Shown here: piece by piece, positions 20,516-32,016 of the stretch
Layout: the number at the start of each line of letters is the position of its first letter
Numbering within the stretch: the stretch's first letter is position 1
DNA from: Neurospora crassa OR74A
Taxonomy: Eukaryota; Ascomycota; Sordariomycetes; Sordariales; Sordariaceae
Length of the DNA: 64,000 nucleotides
Reading direction: 5' to 3'
Assembly: GCF_000182925.2 (NCBI RefSeq)
Contig: NC_026504.1
Span: 2,046,001 to 2,110,000 of the forward strand
Translations under genes and position numbers: made by a program
Notes under the pieces: generated by a model
Told to the model about the DNA's origin: nothing
What the model saw: only the letters and a program-made list of their open reading frames with translations
Database searches by the model: none

Positions 20516-22240
20516 GTTGACCTTTGATCCAGTCGTAATTAGTGTGATTCGTGGGTATTTTAATCGACAGCGCGAAATCAAGTTAAAGTGAGGCTGGCTG
20601 TCTTTGCAGTAAATGAAGCCTGCGGCGAGCTTGGGACGGGGACTTTTTTTTTTTGGAGATTTCAAAGTCCGGGGCGCGTCGCGAATGGACAAGAAAAGCA
20701 AGCAGCATTTGGAGCCACCCACACCACCCACTGTGGTGGGCACCCCGACGCTCGGACTCCCCACCGTCGCTGGGCGCAAAATGAGTGGTCGCCCCACAGC
20801 AAGCAGACGACGGGGCCCACTCAGCTTCCCTGTAGCGACTCGTTACCTAAGCACCGGCCCACAGTACGTACCTCCTTAGCTTTGCTGCATTATCCACAAC
20901 GGTGACGTCGATCATGGATTTGCGAACAGAAGCGCGACGGCTTGAAACCACCATTGACTCTGCAACTGCATGTCTATATCACGACGCGAGCCCTCAACCT
21001 TCATATAACTGTTCTAACAAAACCAATCGCAAACACTAACGTCTCGGCAACTTTGTCGGGTGTCTTGTGTTTCTTGTGCGCTTACATGGGAAACCCTTGG
21101 ACATCACTCGGCTGCATTGTCCAGCCATCCGAGCCAGGGATAAGTTGAGCCTTCGAGATATTGCTCAAACTGGGAACGTATGTGGATGCACGGCTCAGCA
21201 CTTCAAACATATTCGGAACTCATCCCATCCCAGTGCTTGAGGGTTGGGCATCAGGATGGTAACACAAGCAGCTACCTCCAGTCCCGTCATCACAGATGCT
21301 GGGAAGTATCGTTGTACCTGGGACCAGGAAGGACAGGACACGAACCGAGCCGAGATGGAAGGAGCTACCAAATCGGCAGGCACGCAGCCTTATTAGTTGA
21401 CCAGATGGAAGGAGAAGTTGAATAGGATACAGCAACCAAGTAGTATTGGCACGCATCGATCGTAACTTCCCTATTGTCCAGGCAACCAGTGGGTGGCGCC
21501 TTCTCATTGAACCGCGGTGACCACACACCACGACCAGAAAAAGTCAGCCACCGGTCGAGTTGGGCGCCGATGTCGTTAATTCAAGAGTTCCAACGGAGTT
21601 GTGAGGCCATCCTGTCAACATCGAACCAATTGTGGTTTTCGTCCCTACACCTCTCTTGACGTGCGGCGCTGAAAACATCTCATCGGGTTGTTAGATGCGT
21701 GGTACCCAAGCTTTGGCTGCACAACATCGATATCGATGCCAGCGTTGCGGAAACTATTTTACCTCACGCTTATTTCTCCCCGACACTGTCACTGAAGAAG
21801 GACAAACAAAGCTTACTTCCTGGTTTCGTTTAGGCTGCCCGCCAAAGCTGTCTTCTATCTGGACTACATCATTGTCTTCATTGTCCCGACTTCGAAACAA
21901 AGAAACTCTAACTCCCAATCCGGGCGGGACAGGAGGACCCCTCTTCAAAGCCGACTGATCACAACTTGCTATCCAGAAACACTCCAGCTGTCTCCCAGCT
22001 CTGCGACCCGTCGAGCGCCGTCTTTCGACCATAGAAACCAACTGCAAGAGCACTTGACCTTCACATTTCCACTTTGGGTCGCTTCAACACCCTTCGATTT
22101 TACTCCATGATCTTCTCTTCACTTTTCGCCTCATCCACGTTTCACATCTCATCAGAGAGTTCCGCAGAGCCTGCCGTTATTTGAGTCTTTCCCCATTGTT
22201 CCTCCTTTTCTGTCCGGGTTCCCTTGTTTTTCCCCTCAAC
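20516..22240. other. Divergent spacer between the Acinus-like gene and the acidic-protein gene
   Basis: The 1.7-kb spacer contains the leaders of two divergent genes. It has an 11-nt T run near 20645 and a pyrimidine-rich stretch at about 22080-22235 before the forward start. ORFs up to about 100 codons occur on both strands, but none looks real. Confidence 0.55.
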
Positions 22241-23648
22241 ATGAAAACCTCACCTCGAAAGTCAGAAGCCCAGCGTTATGCGCCTTACAAAACACGCGCA
22301 AGAAATATGCAACCTGCTACGATGGTTACCCCCAGCCCCACCATCACCGACGACGACGGTGATATCGACATGTTTCTGCTCGAAGCCCAGCTGGGCGTCG
22401 GCTTACCAAACTTCACCGAATGCTATATCACCCCGGAGGATGACAGCAGCGCAAAACTGGAGCTTCGTGGAGGTTATGTTGCTCGTGGAAGACCGACTAC
22501 ACCTCGGAGGAACCCAAAGGATCTGGTTTACCCCACCATCGAGGTGGCCATATCGCCCTCCACTAAAGGATCCGAGACTGATGAGGCAGACTTCAACGAG
22601 GGAAACGAGACCGAGGATGGTTACGATGACGACAGCGCTGACGATGACGATCTGGATGACAACCAGGGCTATTATAACGGCCACACCCAAATGTCCAGCA
22701 TGCGCTTGACTCGTGAGACGTCTCGTAATCCCGCGTATAGCACCAACAGCAACTGGGACGAGTATGTAGAGGTCCCTCTCCACCTCCAAGATTATGCCAA
22801 GGTCATACAGCGTGTATCGGGTTATGAGGACTGGAATGAGGAGCAACGCCATCTTCACAAACTCATCTTCTTAAGAGGTCTTCACCCCGTAATGCCAGCC
22901 TCATGGCGATGGAGTTACAAGATGTGGGGTATCGCTGAGGACAACCTCACTCATGTCTTTGCGCCAGAGGACAGCAGGAAGGAGGTGATTATCAAGGCCT
23001 ATGGGAATGAGCTTGCTGGTACGTATAATAACAAACCTCCATATCTGTCTTTGAATAGTTAATGCTGACTGTCCTGTTCTTCTAGCCTGTAAAGCACTCG
23101 AAGCAGTGTTCCTTTGCACCCAGCACATCTTGGACTTTGAGAGGCTTGGTCAGCGCGAACTTATGGGGCCATATACCGCAAAAACCATCAGCCGCTATTG
23201 GAAATGGGCTTTGAAAGATGCGGGATTGGACAAATGCAAGTTTCCTCCACTGCTTTTGGTGCTGGAGTATGAATACTCCCGCAGAAAAGACTTCGCCCAT
23301 GAGGTTTCCGATAGTGTGAGGAAGCGGGTTGAGGATGTTGCCCTGAGTTGGTGCGAGGTGCTCATGGACGATGAGACTGGGGAGTATGTTGCGGAACCGC
23401 CTACTATCTTTGTTTTCACCGTGGTTCAACACACCCTCGTGCTGTCCACTTACGATGCTGCATCGCCAGAACAAGGCGTTGTGCAGATTGAGGAAGTCAA
23501 GTTCAACGCAAGAGGGCTTTGGCTGTGGAACTCACTGACCGTCGCTATCGCCGTTCACATGGCTCGGGATACATTGATGAGGGCACGGAAACATGGATTC
23601 ATTGGTGAAGCTCGATGCCACAGAAGCAAGAAGGATCCTGATTTCTGA
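22241..23648 (+). CDS. Acidic protein of unknown function
   Basis: Two exons (22241-23018, 23086-23648), joined in phase 1 over a 67-bp intron with a GTACGT donor and CTGAC branch, encode 446 residues. I do not recognise the family. The N-terminus is basic and Thr/Pro-rich, then about residues 120-150 are very acidic (DEADFNEGNETEDGYDDD, followed by DDDD). The rest looks folded, with many Trp and aromatic residues (ASWRWSYKMWGI, ISRYWKWALKDAG) and no signal peptide or membrane segment. The C-terminus is basic (CHRSKKDPDF). The intron carries in-frame stops, and the downstream frame continues with similar composition, which supports the join. It is probably a lineage-restricted fungal protein; nuclear location is only a guess from the charge pattern. 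Confidence 0.8.
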
Positions 23649-24321
23649 AATGCTGGGCTGGGAAACTCATGGTTTCACGTTGGTGATATGGCATTCAAGG
23701 TTTCCGCAATCCTAGTTCTTCATGTCTTCTTTCATGGACATCTCTTTGTAACGGAAGGATCTAATATGCTTGCTTCGAAGATACCCTGCTAACGGTTGTT
23801 GCTGTTCTGTCACACCCAGAATCTCTCTTTTTGCAAATACCTGCTTTGTGCTTTCGTGAATTTACAAGCAGTTCTTCGGTTTACTACACATCAAAACCTT
23901 GTCATAAGTTTATACTGCCGAGGAAGGTGGCCTTTCGGTACTTCTATCAACTGATGGTTGGCTGGGGATATGTGGTAGGGCATTGTCTTGAGGTTTGTTG
24001 CCAATGTATCCCTTTATGTTCCCTTCGATGGGTTCCTCGTCGAACAAGATTTGTTGAGGTACAACAATTGCCCCACAACTCTCCAAAGGATGGTTGGTGT
24101 TAATATGGAAAGCTTTGTTCAATTCGGAAATTTAACAGGAAGTCAAGTACCAAGTGAGGGTTTGAACTCACGATCGAAGTCGTCTAAAATCTGAACATCG
24201 ATGTTCCACAAAGCACATGTAAACATACACTGGTTCAACATAGACACTGTCTATGCTGCGGATTTCCTCCGTGATTCCAAAACCCTCATCCTGGATGCAT
24301 ACTAGGTAGTACACCTTGACG

Positions 24322-24367
<46 letters not shown>

Positions 24368-27300
24368 CCTTGCAGAATTGCAAATTTGGTCCACGAGACG
24401 TCAACAAAAACAAAGCCAATCACTGCAATGCTGATTATGCGCCGTAGTCCTAATCCCATTGGGAAAGTTGCCGGTTGGTTTAGAGCCTTGATCACCGAGC
24501 CGAGGTGTTTTAAAAACTTCGAAGGGTACCAAGGAACATCGCTGATGAAAAGCGCCGATATCGAAAAAGGCTCATTCGTAGGTACTAGTGTGAACAACGA
24601 AGCGAATCATACTGACTAGTGGGCCGGAGGACCTTTGTTTCTGGACTGGTTACCTAGTCAAAGAAGACAGAGTCATGACAGGGCGTCGAGCCTTTGTTAG
24701 TGTTCAAGTACACTACGTACACTAGTTATGTAGCTGCTGATCAACATCCATCAGATCTGGCCGAGCCACGCAGGGTAGAAAATCCGCACGTGGATTTAAA
24801 GTGGTGTCTTTCTCCGTCAAATGTCAACGAAAAGCTTACGGTATCCGGATATGGAACGTTCGAAAACAATCCACAGGGAGAGTGGAGTTCGGAGATGATA
24901 CCCTGTGGATCAACAGATAAACTGATCCGTGTTGCGGGAATTGATAAAAATGCTTGGCATGTAATGCGGCTGTACACTACAGGTTTGATGGATCGATGGG
25001 GTGATTGGGGGTCCACAGAAGTCCCCCCATCATGGAATGATCTTCCTTTTCCTTCTTTTGATTTTTCTTTTCGGGACTCTGGGGCTATCGCTATCAGATC
25101 ATCGGCTGCCGGGGGTGGATGAGGTGATCGGTGTGCACTAGTGTACAGTGGGCTACTAAAAAGAGCTAAAGTATCGGTCAGAGCTTATGATCAACCACTT
25201 GGTCCGGGTCCGGTTGGTGATTGCTGGGCTGGTTGCTCAGGGGGTGGGTAAAAATAGACTTCTCTTTTCTTTAGACTACATAGAACTAGACTTGGGTTGT
25301 AAGGATATCTGAGGTTGGGTGAATGAGCGTGTGAGGAATGGTTGCAAGGTTGACTGAAAGCTGTAAGTGCCTAGTGACAAATGCTAACCCCAGTGAGCTT
25401 GGAAGGAAGATCAAACGTTTCGCAGCCCGAGTAGATGAGTGATGACGAACCCGTGACCCGGAGAGAAAACTCCTTGCGATCGCAGGAACAAACGGCACTG
25501 CTGTTTACAAAATATTGCCTAACCACCTTAAACTATCGTGGACTGTCGTGGAGTGTCCCGATCTTGGCAAGGTTGTAGTGTACGATGAGATGGATGGCGT
25601 CCTGGATGTACAAATATGCACGATAGGCCGATCAGAGGAGCGCCAAGGTTGTCTGATTGAGGCGATAAAGACAGGAATCTTTCCATTAATCCAACCGCCG
25701 AGCCCGACATTAATTAGTACGCAGAACCGCGACCGGCTGCATCGTACTGACTTCGCTTTCCCGATCCGTGGCATGAGTAAATGTCCGCGATAGAGCAGGC
25801 TCAAATGGAAAGATATGTTGTGTTTGACGTAGGCGATTGCGTAAGGACGTGTCCCATGACCTGCAAATGGCGTTCGGAAAATGGTTACTATAAATGTGGT
25901 GGTCCGTTTCTGGTAATTTCAAGTAAAGCGGACTACACTAGAGGTAACTCTTGAATGAAGTAACTCCTTACTAGTCTGAATGTACGCTAGAGGTAACTGG
26001 TTGGTTCAAAATATGTAATCCTGGCGGGCCAGATTTCCAGGTGACCTCTTCCAGACCACTTGAGGTCCGGGATGGATTTTCGGAAATGATGGTCGGTGTT
26101 TTTTTGGGTGCTGTCCCGGCGATGATATAGTGTAATGTACCTTCTACCATAGCAACCAAGACCATTTCCAAAACCATATTTTCAGGTCGTGAGACATGTC
26201 CTGCTGAGCCTGATGGGCTGGAAAGAAACACCAATGTAGAACTAGACTAGATAGTGTACATAGGTAAACGAGACTTGATGGCGGCGCATTGCGTCAAAAT
26301 GTACACTTGCGTCTACAGAGTATGTAAAATTGGTCGGCTTACTGACCCGTCGGCACTGCGTTCCCGTACCCAATGCACGCATAAGGAACCCCGGTCATTC
26401 TCATCTAAGCCCTGTCTGCTGACATTGCGTGGTCCGTGATTGGACATATCTGGGTACCTTGTGGGTCACTTATTCCCTTGCAGCATCTGGCTCCCCAAGT
26501 CGAGGGGACCAGTGACACTGGACCTGAGAAAGGACCTTTTTCATCCTGTAGCCAGCCCAATTCCACGTCCCATGATCTCAAATCAGGTCTCCCAAACAAG
26601 TGGGAAAACGGGTTTGATTTTTGTTGTGCCAAATCCTCTCTATGTCGTACTGTAAAATCAAACCGCTTTGTTCTCTTGTGGCCCTCCTTCAGGCTAAGAC
26701 ACTGTCGAACCTTCCTCCCTTCCAGACGTGTTTGTCCTTGGCAACGACTACTTAGCAGACGAACCCCTGGGTGAAGCCCTCCTGCGTACGGTATCCAACC
26801 GTCTCTCAGCCCTTTGGTTCGCCAGGATTATCCGTAGATCAGATAACAGATCTGTGGAGCAGTGGAGTAGTAATCAGAAGCACAACAGAGACTCTTGAGG
26901 CAAAGGGGGGAAGGATATGCAGACATTCGTCTGTCCACTCACCTAGAAGACGCAAAAAGACAGAAAGACGACAGAAAACCTCAAGACCAGCCTTTGGCCC
27001 AGACCCGCCCTCTTTTTTGCTTTGCCTTTTCCGTCCACCAACCCTTCAGTTTTATCTGCTACCTCGGATCCCGACCGACTTCGCCATCCTCGTGCACTCT
27101 ACCGGAGTACACAACCGTCCAGGTCTTGCCACCAACGCGAACCCGCTCGTACCACAACCTGGCGCCGTGTCCAAGCCTTTTCTTCCAGCATAACCAACTT
27201 CTGATTCAGCGGCACCCTGCTGCGGTCTGTAGTACTCGCTTCCTCTGGCCATTTGACCCCATCAATCGCCTGTTTCGGACACCCAACACGTGCTGTTCTC

Positions 27301-27636
27301 CTGGTACCGGCGCTCTGTATTGGCCCCGGATCCCGCCTGGTCCTTAGCGCACATTGCCCAGAAGTTGGGGTGGCTTACTTGCCATCCAAGTACAACTCCA
27401 ACGATCGATCTCGGCATGTGTTTGACCGCCGACCTCGATACCGTTTCCGCCTCTTGACGATCACGGAGCGATATTGAAGCCAGCCTGCGCATCCCCAAGA
27501 CTCCCGGCGCCGTACAACATCCACTTTGTTTTTCAACAGGCTTTCAAACACATTGTGTCCCTTCTCAAGACGGATAACTAGCCTTGAGCATACATATTGT
27601 TAGGTTGAGATCCATACGCAAACACATTGAGAAGGA
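23649..27636. other. Gene-poor 4-kb spacer
   Basis: No ORF here is convincing; the longest forward frames are about 110-150 codons with no recognisable domain. Visible items are a 42-nt T run at 24326-24367, a decayed B-box-like sequence near 24160-24175, and the long CT-rich promoter and leader of the sre gene from about 26980. An ATCAGATAA sequence at 26838-26846 matches the GATA-factor site used by fungal iron repressors. The composition is not RIP-like. Confidence 0.5.
24326..24367. repeat. Poly-T run of 42 nt
   Basis: An uninterrupted run of about 42 T (poly-A on the reverse strand) lies inside the gene-poor spacer. It could be the poly-A tail trace of a retroposed sequence on the reverse strand or a simple slippage tract. 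I saw no target-site duplication by eye. The exact length may be unreliable because of sequencing error. Confidence 0.9.
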
Positions 27637-29523
27637 ATGGCATTGCCGGATGACACTCGCCTTATGAACAACCAAACTTCCATCGAAGGTAACTCGGCAC
27701 CTGATCGTATGGCTCTTCCATCAAGGCCACCCCCACCGACCGCAAGTAACGAGCCCCCGGAGCACGAGTCAACCGGACCGGTTGACGAGGCGGCCTCCAA
27801 GTCCGAATCCGGGCTCTCGCCGAATTCAAAGAAAGCGGGGCATGCTGCGCAGAGTCCGTCTGGTCGCAAGAAGTCTCCAAAAATCCAAAATGCCCAACCA
27901 GCACAATCTCCAGCCGAAACCGTGGGGGTGGTGAACGTTGCAACGCTGGGACTTGTGCCTTCTGTTCAGGGTCATGCGGGTCAAGTCTGCAGGTATGAAT
28001 GTCCCTTTCCTAATGACTGAATCTGTAGGCCAGCGCTAACGACTGAGTAGCAATTGTGGTACGACACATACTCCTCTTTGGCGAAGATCACCTCAAGGAG
28101 CCATCATTTGCAACGCTTGCGGACTGTACCTAAAGGCGCGTAACGCGGCTCGCCCCGCCAACATCAGGCGCCCTCCCAGCGTGATGGCGAGCAATGTTAG
28201 GCAGGCCGCGGCCAAATTGTCCCCCAAAAAAGCAACCGCACCGTTACTGCCAAGCAACCCGGGAGCAACGTATGTGGCCGCCGATCAGACGCCGTCAGGA
28301 TCGTGCCCTGGAGGCGGAAGATGCAACGGCACAGGTGGTGCGGAGGGGTGTGGTGGTTGCCCCGCATACAACAACCGCGTTTCCAAGAGTGCGAGTCTCA
28401 ACGTGCTAAAGTGTCAGGGCGCAGCAGCCGCGTCTTCCAAGAAACCTCAAGCAGCAGAGGGCAGCGGGGAAGAACCGACTGAGATGGACATCACCGCCTT
28501 ACACGTACAATCGCAAAACACAACCGTTGTTATTGCTTGCCAAAACTGCGGTACTACCATTACTCCGCTCTGGCGAAGGGACGAAGCCGGTCATACCATT
28601 TGCAATGCGTGCGGTAAGTGCATGAACTTATGGCCTGAAAAGTTACAAATGGGATGGAATTTGCTAACTCGAGTAAAGGTCTCTATTACAAGTTGCACGG
28701 TGTGCATCGGCCAGTGACCATGAAAAAGGCAATAATCAAACGGAGAAAACGTGTGATTCCTGCCGCCGGAGGTGATGCCGAAATTGAGCCAAGTGAGGCT
28801 CCAGATTCACCACCCGCGACATCAGAACCTCCGATGGAGAAAGGTACGGTCAACGAAGATGGATCTGTTAATCTCGGCATCCGCCGACGTTCAGTGCGAC
28901 CATTGACGCTCGTGCCTGAGGACGAATTGCGGCGAAACAGACAGGCATCCCCGCTGTCTTCAGCCGCCTTGGGACAGTACCACTCATCTCATACAAATCA
29001 ACCACACCACGGGGCTCATGCATCTCTCACTTACGAGAATCGACTGGCTCCCATTCATTCACTGGCGCTCCCAGTTGATCGTCAAGCGTCCATTTCACCA
29101 GCATCATTTCTGTCCCCATCGAGAAAGCGGTCGATATCTGCTGTAGAGAACGAACCTTCGTCTCATAATGACAACGAAAGTCATAAGCGCCTGTCTTCCA
29201 TCAAATCCATTCTCAACCCGATGCCGAGTTCTGAGATACACCGAGAGGTTTCGCCGGCAGACCAGTTACGGATGCAACCAGCCTCCCGGTCCCCAGCCAT
29301 GAGCAGTCTGACTCCAGCACACAGTCCAGGGTCATTTTCAAACAGTACGGTTATTGGGACACCAACATCAGCTCCGATTTTGCGGAGCGCCTCGAGAGAT
29401 ACCCACAATGATAGCGAGCGGATGAAGGCAGAGCGAAGAGCAGCGTTGGAGCGCGAGGCCGAAATGATGAGAGAGTTGCTGGCCGCAAAGGAACGGGAGC
29501 TTGCCGAGTTGGGTTATGATTGA
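27637..29523 (+). CDS. sre: GATA-type siderophore/iron repressor SRE
   Basis: Three exons (27637-27992, 28051-28613, 28679-29523) encode 587 residues. There are two GATA zinc fingers: C118-x2-C121-x17-C139-x2-C142 and C282-x2-C285-x17-C303-x2-C306, both with TPLWRR. Between them is the family's cysteine-rich region with four cysteines (C204, C210, C219, C222; [19 protein letters not shown]). This combination is diagnostic of Neurospora SRE, Aspergillus SreA and Ustilago Urbs1. These proteins bind Fe or Fe-S through the Cys-rich region and repress siderophore synthesis and iron uptake when iron is plentiful. A basic stretch, KRRKRV, follows finger 2. The last 35 residues form a charged coiled coil, also typical. 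Introns split both fingers: the first falls directly after C118, the second inside the Gly after C306. The second acceptor (AAAG) is weak but the CTAAC branch is good. Confidence 0.96.
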
Positions 29524-30286
29524 CATGCGGAGGCTGAAAAAGCGGCATGCTGTGAATTCGGGGGAAACAACTGGAGTTATTCGGGAGAGCATACCCATGG
29601 AATTTGACTTGTGCATAGATAGATAGCAACGGAAGGCATAGTCTTTTTGAGGAAATCCCAATGACAGTTGGAGCCAGAGACCTTTAGTCATAGTATCCGC
29701 ATAGTGGTTATGCGTCTATTCATCGATGCCGTCCAGTGGATTTGGTTTTGCATAGTAATAGCCGTCTCATGGCTGTAAACCCTAATTGCAACACCCTCGC
29801 TGCAATGGCGAAGTGTGATGCGGCAATGGAAGTTTCAAAGTTCCAGACGGAAAGCCCCTGCCCTGACATGCCGTAGGAGCCAGTGACAAGAGGCCGCGCA
29901 CGCTTGCATCAGCGTCGTAGGGCGGAGCTCCCACGTTGCGCGCGTTTGGGGCCGGTTTAGTGGACAATGTACCCCGGCAGGGACCACCCGACCCTCCTGT
30001 TTGGTGCAGGTGAGGCTACCAGCTTCCTGACCTCGAGCTTCGATTGTTCCAGGCAACACTGTAGAATACACCATCCTCACAACATCTTTCGTTGCTCCGT
30101 CAAGAACCACCACCAAGTGGCCACATCTATCTCTACGCTCGCGCAAATTTCCGAGACTCATTTTGAATCGCTCTCTAGATTGCGTCGAACCCAGCAGATC
30201 GCACCTGTTCCTGCGACATTCTACCAACCTTTGCGACGTATTCGCACCTCCTCCACCACCACAGCCACTACTAAAACAACGCCATA
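29524..30286. other. Spacer between sre and the COPI-associated protein gene
   Basis: It contains the sre 3' region and the leader of the next gene. A forward ATG ORF of 106 codons (29967-30287) runs through the leader and ends on the start codon of the next gene; it is discussed as a finding. An AACCCTAA box is at 29778-29785. Confidence 0.5.
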
Positions 30287-31245
30287 ATGGATCTCTCCGA
30301 CTCTTTGTACGTTCACATCCGCCCGCTCGTGCGACTATGGAGAAAGAAAAGAAAGAAGGGGATGAGAGCGGAGAACAAGCAAGACCGCTGGCCCCCAATA
30401 CTGCGTGCATCCAAGCATCCGTTCGAGGTTCAGAACTACTTGCTAACATGATGTCCTCCTCTCTAGTCGCTTTGTCAACCTCGCGGTTGCAGTGCTTATG
30501 ATCCTGGGTGGTGTCTCCCAGTTCTTCCCTCTCGGAATGTACGTTTCCTCATTGTACGCCCGTTAGCAAGCCGACCGACTGTACAAAGTTATGCGCTTCC
30601 CTCCACGAGCGGATATTGTGGACGCAGCAATCTTGGGCGGTCGCCGAAATCGATCATGGTCCTGAAGCCTGGATGTCCCGGCTGCCAGTGCGCGCCCGCC
30701 TATGCTCACAAGGGTGTTACATGCTTTGTCCGGACTGTTGCGCAGGCTGATAGAAATCGTATGGAGATGTAAAACTGACCAAGTTACTGTCGACAGTCAA
30801 CCAATTATCCTCGGGTGCTACACGATCCTGTTTGGTGTTGGTAGGTGGTCGCATACGTCGACAGAAACATTCAAATGGTTTCCGAAACGCTGACGCTGTT
30901 CTTCACAGCCACCGGTCTCCTGGAGTTCCAGATCCCTCACCAAGTCTACCGCTATGCGTCGTTCATGTTCTCGTTTCTTGGTCGTGGTGTTTGTACGTTA
31001 TTGTTGCCCCACCCCCCCTCTGCTGCTATTGCTGAGTTATTGTGACTAATCGTCGGTCTACTCTTTGTACAGTTTACATCTTCGTCGGCTGCATCATTCC
31101 CCATGGACACTGGGCTACAATCATTATCGGCTCGATCATCTTCCTTGTCGGAGTCGCCTATGTCGCTCTCGAATTTGTGCCCTCTATTGAGCCCCCTCCA
31201 AACATGCGCGAGGTGGATGCGGGCTGGGGCGCTGAGCAGGTGTAG
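30287..31245 (+). CDS. tvp15: COPI-associated/Tvp15-type Golgi membrane protein
   Basis: Five exons (30287-30306, 30467-30538, 30797-30840, 30909-30992, 31073-31245) give 130 residues. The first coding exon is only 20 nt. Four hydrophobic segments are visible: FVNLAVAVLMILGGVSQFF, PIILGCYTILFGVATGLL, FMFSFLGRGVFYIFVGCII and ATIIIGSIIFLVGVAYVAL. LEFQIPHQVYRYASF and the polar tail EPPPNMREVDAGWGAEQV are hallmarks of the fungal COPI_assoc family, which includes yeast Tvp15. Proteins of this family reside in late Golgi or Tlg2-compartment membranes, where their exact job is poorly known. The exons join in phases 2, 2, 1 and 1 and restore the family sequence exactly, which makes the model firm despite the short exons. 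Confidence 0.9.
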
Positions 31246-32016
31246 TTTGTGATACACGTCACTATTTGGGAAGTAATGCCCTGCCGAGAATTGGTTATGT
31301 AAGCATGAAAAGGGCTCTGTGGCCGCCGACAATGTCATGTCGACCCATACCAAGATGAGACGTTTGGGGTGTGAGAGTAGCGGGAGGATGGTCTGTTTGA
31401 CAGCTACTCAGGAGCGCTGCTGGTGATCAACTGGTGTCAGAATGTTGAGGAATATGTTGCGCCAGCTGAATGCAGCACAAGTCAAGGGGTACGTAGTTAC
31501 TTTCAGTAGATAACATCAAGGATGTGTAAGAAGATCAACGATTTAGCTTATACTTTAGTTTGAGGGCAGCAATGGTGCAGCCAAGTCAACATTTTGGATA
31601 GGACTGGCCTGCAGTCTTCTGGCATCCATAGACAAGCACTGTCCGTAAAGATGAAGTATCTTCCATTTATCGTTCGCGGTGGCAGTTTTCCACAATGGCA
31701 GATCATTAACTGGGTGAACGTGGTTGGAAATCCCCCCCTTTTTGGAGTTTGGGCAATTGTGGTTGTCCTAGCAACCATTTTGTTGTATCTAAAGCTGGAA
31801 GGGTTAGGGTATATGCAGGTAGGCGATAAGGTTCTTATCAATTTCAATCTTAAACAACTGCATTACAAAATTTTGAGCTTGACGGCCTGAATGACCTCAA
31901 AGTCAACCACATATCACCAAGTAAGGAGCCCTGTGAACACAATCATGTGTGGAATATGCGACTGACAAGTCGAATAAGGACCATTTTTATTGAGTCGTTC
32001 AAGTACCACATTCAAG
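31246..32016. other. Spacer between the Tvp15-type gene and bcp1
   Basis: About 770 bp with no supportable gene. A hydrophobic-looking 98-codon ORF at 31594-31890 has no family resemblance and no splice context. A GGGTTAGGGT element is at 31801-31810. Confidence 0.5.

Noticed and set aside
24155-24230. tRNA-like sequence on the reverse strand (GTGAGTTCAAACC)
   Set aside because: It resembles a B box, but the T loop is eight bases and I could not build acceptor, D and anticodon stems; at best a decayed relic.
24694-25122. Forward ORF of 142 codons in the gene-poor spacer
   Set aside because: Starts at a non-ATG codon, has no recognised family and is not followed by a joinable exon.
31594-31890. 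Hydrophobic 98-codon ORF
   Set aside because: One apparent membrane segment only; no family and no splice or promoter context.
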